Below are positions 21,544 to 26,912 of a stretch of DNA of 26,912 bases, piece after piece (the first letter of the stretch is position 1; each line of letters opens with the position of its first letter). Source of the DNA: a bacterium (GTDB taxonomy: Bacteria > Patescibacteriota > Minisyncoccia > UBA6257 > Colwellbacteraceae); contig JAKCBB010000006.1 in the NCBI GenBank assembly GCA_021839365.1, forward strand, positions 1 to 26,912, read 5' to 3'. A program made the position numbers and the translations under genes. Below the pieces are notes generated by a model. The model saw only the letters and a program-made list of their open reading frames with translations. It searched no databases and was not told where the DNA came from.

Positions 21544-22531
21544 ATGACAGAGGGCAAAAAAGATATTTCCAAAGAAGAAATGCAAGAGCTGGCTCGCCGC
21601 TTGGGCGAGCGTCTTTGACCTTGAAGGCAAAAGGAACAGGCTGAAAGAGCTGGAGTTTGCTGTCGCTGATCCTGATTTATGGAAAAACAGCAGGGCGGAG
21701 GCTGAGGAGAAGGTTAAAGAACTGGGGTTTCTCCGCGAGTTGGCGGAAAAATTCGACTCGATAAACTCCGAAAAAGATCTGGAAGATCTTGAGCGATATG
21801 TTTATCTTTCCGGGCCGTATGATAAAACGGCGGCTGTTGTGTCTACTTATGCTGGCGCCGGCGGGGAAGACGCCTCTGATTGGGCCGGGATGCTTTTGCG
21901 GATGTATGAAAAATTTGCGGAAAGAAAAGGATGGAAAGTTAAAGAAATCGACGGCAACGCCATTCTTGTGAGCGGTCCGTATGCTTACGGACTGTTAAAA
22001 GGAGAAGCCGGGGTGCATAGGCTGGTACGAATTTCTCCGTATGACGCCAAACAACTGAGACATACATCTTTCGCTTTAGTGGAGGTCGTTCCGGATCTGC
22101 CGTCTTTGGAAACCCAAAAAATGCAGATTCCGGAGCAGGATCTTAAGTTGGAGTTGTCGCGCTCAAGCGGTCCGGGAGGACAAAACGTGAATAAAGTCGA
22201 GACGGCCGTGAGAATAATTCATATTCCTACCGGTTTAACCGCTGCTTCGCAGACCGAACGTTCCCAGGCGCAGAATCGCGAGCGCGCGCTTAATCTGCTT
22301 AAAGGAAAACTTATAAAACTCATGGAGGAACGACAGGCCGGGAAACTTGAAGAATTAAGAACAAAGGTGAAGCCGGAATGGGGAAATCAGCTTCGCTCAT
22401 ACGTTTTGCATCCATACAAGCTGGTGAAAGACACGAGAACAGACGTAGAAACTTCCGACGCAGAGGGAGTTTTGAACGGAGAGCTTGATAAGTTTATAGA
22501 TGCGGAGGTACAATTAGGAAAGTCATTATAG
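21544..22531 (+). CDS. prfB: Peptide chain release factor 2, made by programmed +1 frameshift
   Basis: RF2 releases chains at UGA and UAA. The ORF opens at ATG 21544 (MTEGKKDISKEEMQEL), reaches CTT TGA C at 21613-21619 and must shift +1 to join the main frame (coding 21544-21615 then 21617-22531), giving DLEGKRNRLKELE, the normal sequence after the shift. The product is about 328 residues against about 365 in E. coli; the helical part of domain 1 is shortened. GGQ is at about 211-213 (GPGGQNVNK) and the stop-recognition tripeptide reads SPY (164-166) instead of SPF. The upstream stimulator is only GGGCGAG, eight bases from the shift site, weaker than AGGGGG. Three bases after tRNA-Thr, so likely one transcript. 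Confidence 0.93.
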
Positions 22532-22562
22532 ATGATTCCATTTAGCTGTTAAAGAATTCCAG

Positions 22563-23243
22563 ATGATAGCCTTCCAAGACGTTTATAAAAAATACAGCGG
22601 CCATGACGCGCTTGTTGATGTAAGCTTCAGAATATCACCCAAGGAGTTTGTCTCCCTCGTCGGACGTTCCGGAGCGGGAAAGTCGACTGTAATCAAAATG
22701 CTTATAGGCGAAGAGAGGCCGACAAGCGGAAGAATTACTTTCGGTAAATACGATGTTGTAAAGCTCCAACCAAAGGAGCTTCCACAGTTAAGAAGGCATA
22801 TAGGCACCATATTTCAGGATTTCAGACTTCTGCCCACGAAGACGGCTTACGAGAATGTTTCTTTTGCCTTAGAAGTGGCCGGACAGCCGGAAAAAGAGAT
22901 AGAAACGCTGGTACCGGAGGTTCTAGACCTTGTCGGGTTGAGCGACAAGGCTAATAATTTCATGAATGAGCTTTCAGGCGGAGAGAAACAAAGGGTTGCC
23001 ATCGCGCGGGCTATGGTAAATAGGCCGGAGGTTGTAGTTGCCGACGAACCGACGGGGAATCTTGACCCGTTTAACACGATGGAAATCATCAATCTCTTAA
23101 AAAAGATAAACGAACTCGGGACGACTATTATTCTTGCTACGCACAACAAGGACATCGTTAATCATCTGGCGCGCAGGGTTATAACAATGGAAAACGGAAG
23201 GATTATAAGAGACGAAGAAAACGGCCGCTATTCTTTGGCATGA
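22563..23243 (+). CDS. ftsE: Cell-division ATP-binding protein FtsE
   Basis: The 226-residue ABC ATPase has Walker A GRSGAGKST (34-42), Q-loop IFQDF (83-87), signature LSGGEKQR (137-144), Walker B VVVADEP (157-163) and the switch His in ATHNKD. FtsE pairs with FtsX to control peptidoglycan hydrolases at the septum, and ftsX follows after 41 bases. No clear Shine-Dalgarno precedes the ATG at 22563, 31 bases after prfB. Confidence 0.95.
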   Translation: MIAFQDVYKKYSGHDALVDVSFRISPKEFVSLVGRSGAGKSTVIKMLIGEERPTSGRITFGKYDVVKLQPKELPQLRRHIGTIFQDFRLLPTKTAYENVSFALEVAGQPEKEIETLVPEVLDLVGLSDKANNFMNELSGGEKQRVAIARAMVNRPEVVVADEPTGNLDPFNTMEIINLLKKINELGTTIILATHNKDIVNHLARRVITMENGRIIRDEENGRYSLA

Positions 23244-23284
23244 AACGGATATTAAGCTAAACTAAACTAACTTATAAATTAGGA

Positions 23285-24193
23285 ATGGCTACGACTATAT
23301 ACCGGATAATCAAGAATGCCTTAAGCCACCTTGTGAGGCAAAGGCTTTTGTTTGGCGCCACGCTGGTCGTTATGGTTATGACGCTTTTCGCTTTCGGCAG
23401 TCTTATAGTCGGGAATCATGTTCTGACCTCCGCGCTTGATTCCATACAAAATAAGATAGATATAAGCGTTTACTTCAAGACAACCACTCCAGAGGATCAG
23501 ATTTTAGCTATGCAGCAAACACTGGAGCAGATGAGCGAGGTCAAAAACGTCCAGTATATCTCCAAGGATCAGGCTTTGCAGAATTTCGAACAGCAGCACG
23601 CTAACGATCCGACAATTTCCCAGGCTTTGACGGAACTCGGAAGCAACCCGCTTTCCGCGTCTCTGAACATCAAGGCCAACAACCCCAATAATTATCAGGA
23701 TATAGCGAACTACTTAAACAGCACGAGCGTCAACAGCATGATCGAGAACGTCAGCTATAACCAAAACCAGCTCGTAATACAGAGGCTGGCCGCGATACTT
23801 AATATAAGCCGCGAGGCGGGAATCATATTGACTATCGTTTTGGCGCTGGCGGCGACTCTTATAGCTTTTAACACCCTCCTTATAGGAATTTATTCGAATA
23901 GGGAAGAGGTGGAGATAATGCGCCTTGTCGGAGCTTCAAACGCTTTTATCCGCGGGCCATACGTGATAGAAGGAGTGATTTACGGCATAATCGCGGCCCT
24001 AATAAGCTTGGCAATACTTGCCCCCGTAATTTACTTTACATCGCCGTACATGCAGGTTTTCATACCCGGGTTTGACTTGTGGGGATACTTTACCGCGGAT
24101 CTCTTCCTGCTTTTTATTTACGAGGCGGCTTTTGGCAGTGTTATTGGAATTATTTCCAGCATGATAGCTCTTAGGAGATATTTGAAGAAATAG
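23285..24193 (+). CDS. ftsX: Cell-division protein FtsX
   Basis: The 302-residue permease has the FtsX layout: helix 1 (about 20-45, LLFGATLVVMVMTLFAFGSLIVG), an outer domain (about 46-175, with VYFKTTTPEDQI and SLNIKANNPNNYQDI), then three helices, the first ILTIVLALAATLIAFNTLLIG, followed by NREEVEIMRLVGASNAFIRGPYVIEG, the conserved cytoplasmic loop. The final helix ends RRYLKK. FtsX passes the FtsE signal to outer hydrolase activators. TATAAA at 23273-23278 sits exactly 7 bases before the ATG, so a separate leaderless start is possible, though the -35 is poor (TATTAA). Confidence 0.93.
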   Translation: MATTIYRIIKNALSHLVRQRLLFGATLVVMVMTLFAFGSLIVGNHVLTSALDSIQNKIDISVYFKTTTPEDQILAMQQTLEQMSEVKNVQYISKDQALQNFEQQHANDPTISQALTELGSNPLSASLNIKANNPNNYQDIANYLNSTSVNSMIENVSYNQNQLVIQRLAAILNISREAGIILTIVLALAATLIAFNTLLIGIYSNREEVEIMRLVGASNAFIRGPYVIEGVIYGIIAALISLAILAPVIYFTSPYMQVFIPGFDLWGYFTADLFLLFIYEAAFGSVIGIISSMIALRRYLKK

Positions 24194-24206
24194 ATCTCTT
24201 ATCCGC

Positions 24207-24222
24207 ACGCAGCGCACTGCGT
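24207..24222. terminator. Short hairpin between convergent ftsX and HD gene
   Basis: ACGCAG-CGCA-CTGCGT, a 6-bp stem without a T run on either strand. A weak bidirectional terminator at best. Confidence 0.3.
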
Positions 24223-24246
24223 TACGGCCTTAAACGATAGCGGGGG

Positions 24247-25224
24247 TTAACGGAAGCCTGAGACCGGCAGGCGCACTCCTTTGTCGTTTATTCTTCTGGC
24301 TTTTTCTATGGTTTGAGCGAATTTTTTGTCTAAAGAGGAAAGTCGAAGCGCTTTGCCGTTCACGATGATTTCCGGATCAACATACCGGAATTTTTTGTTG
24401 ACTATAATCTTGCTTTTGGGAAGATCGGCAAGAGACTTTGTTTTAAGCTCTTTGAGGCCGGCAAGTATTTTCCTGTTTTTGGAGCGTTTTAACTTATTTA
24501 TCACATACTCGTCGTCGCGCCAGAAGTCGCTGAATTTTATTATTTTTTTCTCCAAGGAGAATCTTAAAATATTTCCAAGCATCCTGTATCTCGAAGCGGC
24601 CTCGAATCCTCCCCAATGTTCCATCTGTTTTTTGAGGTATGCAACCGCGAATGTCTTTGCGGCCGAAACGTCATCGAAAACAACCTTGCCGTTAACCACC
24701 CTAAGATGCTTCAGGGTTTTTTTAACTATATTTTCCGGAAACTCACGCAGGGCATAATCTATTCTATCCGCACACAGGTGCGGCTTGTCCCTGTCCAACA
24801 GAAAGAACTTATGGAGATCGCTTAATTTCCGATAATCGTATCCGAATCTTTTCAATATCTTCGGTATTTTGGATTTGGCAATAAAGCGGGAATGCTCGTT
24901 GTCTTGATGATCCTCTTCTCCTCCGTCTCCCACAACCCAGTCTATTACGTGCGAAAACGCAGTATGAGAAATATCGTGGATCAGTCCCGCTATCTGTTCC
25001 TCCTCGGAAGCGCCCAGCCGCTTTAGAAGCATCATAACACCGAGGCTGTGCTCGAAACGATAATAGTTTTTCAAGTGATAAAACTCGTCCGGCACGCCGA
25101 ATTGTGAAATGCTCTTTAACCTTTGAAGTTCCGGAGATTTCATAAGGGCGATTAAAACAGGCGACTCTATCTTCCCGGAGCCGTATATCCTGTCGCGAAT
25201 TACAACCGGCTTAACCTTGTTCAC
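24247..25224 (-). CDS. HD-superfamily phosphohydrolase (COG1078/SAMHD1-like dNTPase type)
   Basis: The 325-residue protein carries the HD metal motif spread across H59 (YRFEHSLGV), H83-D84 (LIHDISHTAFSH) and D153 (CADRIDYALRE). The N-terminal VIRDRIYGSGKIESPVLIALMKSPELQRLKSISQFG is typical of the YwfO/COG1078 group, which relates to deoxynucleotide triphosphohydrolases and SAMHD1. The likely reaction is dNTP hydrolysis, but the substrate is not proven by the sequence. The start is GTG without Shine-Dalgarno. Convergent with ftsX and divergent from the prepilin gene. Confidence 0.85.
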   Translation of the reverse strand: MNKVKPVVIRDRIYGSGKIESPVLIALMKSPELQRLKSISQFGVPDEFYHLKNYYRFEHSLGVMMLLKRLGASEEEQIAGLIHDISHTAFSHVIDWVVGDGGEEDHQDNEHSRFIAKSKIPKILKRFGYDYRKLSDLHKFFLLDRDKPHLCADRIDYALREFPENIVKKTLKHLRVVNGKVVFDDVSAAKTFAVAYLKKQMEHWGGFEAASRYRMLGNILRFSLEKKIIKFSDFWRDDEYVINKLKRSKNRKILAGLKELKTKSLADLPKSKIIVNKKFRYVDPEIIVNGKALRLSSLDKKFAQTIEKARRINDKGVRLPVSGFR

Positions 25225-25276
25225 TTGATTACTTTATTACTTCCCCGGACGCGCGTAAAGCTCCGTGCGCCGATTT

Positions 25277-25305
25277 TATATATCCGGTAACAGCTCAAAA
25301 ATCAA
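25277..25305 (-). promoter_or_regulatory. Minus-strand promoter of the HD gene
   Basis: On the minus strand TTGATT (25305-25300), 17 bases, TATATA (25282-25277). Predicted start about 25270 gives a leader near 45 bases to the GTG at 25224. Confidence 0.5.
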
Positions 25306-25322
25306 AAGCCGGTTTTCCACAG

Positions 25323-25351
25323 TTTACCCGCCGTTTTTATTCATATATAAT
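25323..25351 (+). promoter_or_regulatory. Promoter of the prepilin-FGE gene
   Basis: TTTACC at 25323-25328, 17 bases, consensus TATAAT at 25346-25351. The predicted start is 25358, the A of an ATG that opens a 6-codon frame ending in ATGA overlap with the prepilin start. Confidence 0.55.
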
Positions 25352-25374
25352 CTAACCATGTTATGTTATACAGG

Positions 25375-26912
25375 ATGATGAAGTCTGTTTTCAGTACGCT
25401 TCGCCGTCTCTCTCTCTCTCAGCGCCGGATTCTTGCAGGGAACGGATCTTCGGATAGGGACTCCTTTACTTTAATCGAGCTTCTTATCGTCATCGCCATA
25501 ATAGGGATCCTCGCCGCCGTCGTCGTCCTAATCCTCAACCCTTCGCAGCTCCTTTCCCAATCCAGGGATTCGAGGCGCATCCAGGACATCGCTAACTTAA
25601 ACAGCGCCATAGGAATGTATTTATCGGAAGGAAACACTTCTTTGGGTTCTTCCGACACCGTATATGTTGATGTTCCGGACACTTCGGCAACCTGCGCCGA
25701 CCTGGGGCTTCCGTCTCTTCCCACAAGCTGGAGCTATCATTGCGCCACGACGTCAACCCTAAGAAACATAGACAGCACGGGATGGATCCCCGTAAACTTC
25801 ACGGAGATATCGGTAGGAACACCTCTTTCCGTCCTCCCCGTGGATCCCGTAAACACCACAAGCACGGGACTCTATTACACCTATGTCACGAACGGTTCCG
25901 GTTCCTACGAGCTTACCGCCGTCGCCTTGGAATCCCAGAAGTATCAGGCTGATGCCCAAGACGACGGAGGCCAGTCCGCCACCTCTTACGAACTCGGAAG
26001 CAGCCTCGCTTTATCTCCCCTGGTATTCCCCGAAAACTGGATACAGGTACCGGGCAACTCGACGTTCGGAACCCCTACCTTTTGGGTAATGAAGTATGAC
26101 GCCAAATGCGTGAGCGGAAGCACTCCGTTAACCTCCCCCGATACCGGATACCACACCTACTCCAACTCCTCCCAGAACTGCGTCTCCCCCTACTACATCG
26201 CCTCCGCCCCCTCGGGATACCCCATAGCCAACATAGATCATACGGATGCCTCAACCTACTGCAGTAACATCGGAGCCCATCTCATACGTAATGATGAGTA
26301 TATGACTATCGCCGATAGCGCCGCCAACACCGCTTCCAACTGGTCCGGAGGTTCGGTAGGATCTGGCTACCTTTACTCGGGACACAACGACAACGCTCCG
26401 GCAAACGCCTTGGAAGCCTCCGCCGACGATACCCAGGGCTACTACCACGAAACCAACACCGGAGGCAACCAGAGAAGAACCCTCACTCTTGGTAATGGCA
26501 ACGTTATATGGGATCTCGCGGGAAACGTCTGGGAACACGTCGCAAGATCGACTAACGACTCCGGAGACAACACCAACACCATGAGCCTTCCCTCCTGCTC
26601 CAACGGTTCCGCCTCCTGGGAGTGGTGCGAATACGCTTCTCCCGGATCCCCTTATGTTTCGGCATACACAGGAGACGTCGCCCAAACTAAAGTCGCTCCC
26701 CCGAACTCCTCCTGGTACTCGTCCCAGGGAGTAGGACAAATGTACACCTACGGATCGGGAGGAAACCAGGGAACAAGTGTCTTCCTTCGCGGCGACAGTT
26801 CGAGCGATGGTTCGGTTGCTGGAGCCTTCACGCTGAACTTGAATTGGAACACCGGCACTACGAACTACAGTGTGGGCTTCCGCTGTGCCCGGTACTCACC
26901 GAAATTCTTGGC
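25375..26912 (+). CDS. Prepilin-type protein with C-terminal FGE/C-type-lectin-like domain (3' end outside window)
   Basis: An uninterrupted frame runs from ATG 25375 (or 25378) to the window edge, over 512 codons. Residues 1-30 form a basic leader ending DRDS, then FTLIELLIVIAIIGILAAVV (31-50) is the type IV prepilin helix with Glu at mature position 5; the residue before the cut is Ser, not the usual Gly. A pilin-like part follows (RDSRRIQDIANLNSAIGMYL). The C-terminal half has FGE-sulfatase features: NGNVIWDLAGNVWEHV (about 376-391) and, near the edge, VFLRGDSSS...YSVGFRCARYS (VGFRCA about 500). It is probably assembled or anchored at the surface by prepilin machinery not seen here. A diversity-generating-retroelement target is possible. 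Confidence 0.8.
   Translation, partial: MMKSVFSTLRRLSLSQRRILAGNGSSDRDSFTLIELLIVIAIIGILAAVVVLILNPSQLLSQSRDSRRIQDIANLNSAIGMYLSEGNTSLGSSDTVYVDVPDTSATCADLGLPSLPTSWSYHCATTSTLRNIDSTGWIPVNFTEISVGTPLSVLPVDPVNTTSTGLYYTYVTNGSGSYELTAVALESQKYQADAQDDGGQSATSYELGSSLALSPLVFPENWIQVPGNSTFGTPTFWVMKYDAKCVSGSTPLTSPDTGYHTYSNSSQNCVSPYYIASAPSGYPIANIDHTDASTYCSNIGAHLIRNDEYMTIADSAANTASNWSGGSVGSGYLYSGHNDNAPANALEASADDTQGYYHETNTGGNQRRTLTLGNGNVIWDLAGNVWEHVARSTNDSGDNTNTMSLPSCSNGSASWEWCEYASPGSPYVSAYTGDVAQTKVAPPNSSWYSSQGVGQMYTYGSGGNQGTSVFLRGDSSSDGSVAGAFTLNLNWNTGTTNYSVGFRCARYSPKFL

Noticed and set aside
21544..21743. prfB as a frameshifted pseudogene
   Set aside because: The break is exactly CTTTGAC, the known programmed shift site, and the joined frame matches RF2 on both sides.
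26251..26739. Val/Gly-rich 162-residue minus-strand frame
   Set aside because: It is the mirror of the Ser/Thr/Asn/Pro codons of the prepilin-FGE gene, with no promoter or ribosome site.
1..26912. Recoded UGA (glycine) as in Gracilibacteria
   Set aside because: murB, ftsE, the DUF167 gene and the methyltransferase end at TGA at family length, and prfB is intact.

Overview
The window reads as a chromosomal segment from a small-genome bacterium of the Candidate Phyla Radiation (Patescibacteria), most likely a Parcubacteria-type lineage. This is inferred from gene content: a hpf-secA pair, a DUF4012 envelope protein, a shortened release factor 2, a prepilin with a formylglycine-generating-enzyme (FGE) fold, very tight gene packing and many start codons lying directly behind a -10 box. 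No 16S rRNA is present, so the placement is not proven. TGA works as a normal stop (murB, ftsE and the DUF167 gene end with it at family length), which argues against the UGA-glycine code of Gracilibacteria/Absconditabacteria.

Layout. 1-660: tail of a membrane protein, then rplU (bL21) with its own promoter and a perfect terminator. 689-3411: murD and murC, overlapping, for peptidoglycan precursor synthesis. 3428-4508: a 65-residue minus-strand gene and a sugar-phosphate nucleotidyltransferase, fired from divergent promoters with overlapping -35 boxes. 4509-4983: a gene-free stretch with two apparent small-RNA units. 4984-5940: murB. 6031-6171: a complete unit encoding only a 14-residue lysine-rich peptide. 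6197-9113: hpf and secA. 9183-9732: a long structured leader, a 70-residue gene and a terminator. 9816-10648: a methyltransferase and a DUF167 gene. 10794-13085: a large secreted, tail-fibre-like surface protein. 13188-19147: an overlapping run of a UPF0104-type membrane protein, a UvrD-family helicase-nuclease and a DUF4012 protein. 19228-22531: lepA, an ftsB/divIC-like gene, tRNA-Gly(CCC), tRNA-Thr(CGT) and prfB with its programmed +1 frameshift. 22563-24193: ftsE and ftsX. 24247-25224: a minus-strand HD phosphohydrolase. 25375 to the window end: a prepilin-type protein with a C-terminal FGE/C-type-lectin-like domain, cut by the window edge.

The known genes fit envelope growth and division (murB, murC, murD, ftsB-like, ftsE, ftsX), protein export and surface display (secA, tail-fibre-like protein, prepilin-FGE, DUF4012) and translation (rplU, hpf, lepA, prfB, two tRNAs). 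The less ordinary material is regulatory or structural: recurrent leaderless-type promoters, two orphan small-RNA candidates next to murB, a 14-codon gene with its own promoter and terminator, a leader carrying a full anti-Shine-Dalgarno complement in a possible RNA switch, and a prepilin-FGE protein whose C-terminus resembles the variable region of a diversity-generating-retroelement target. No CRISPR array, transposase, integrase or rRNA was seen.
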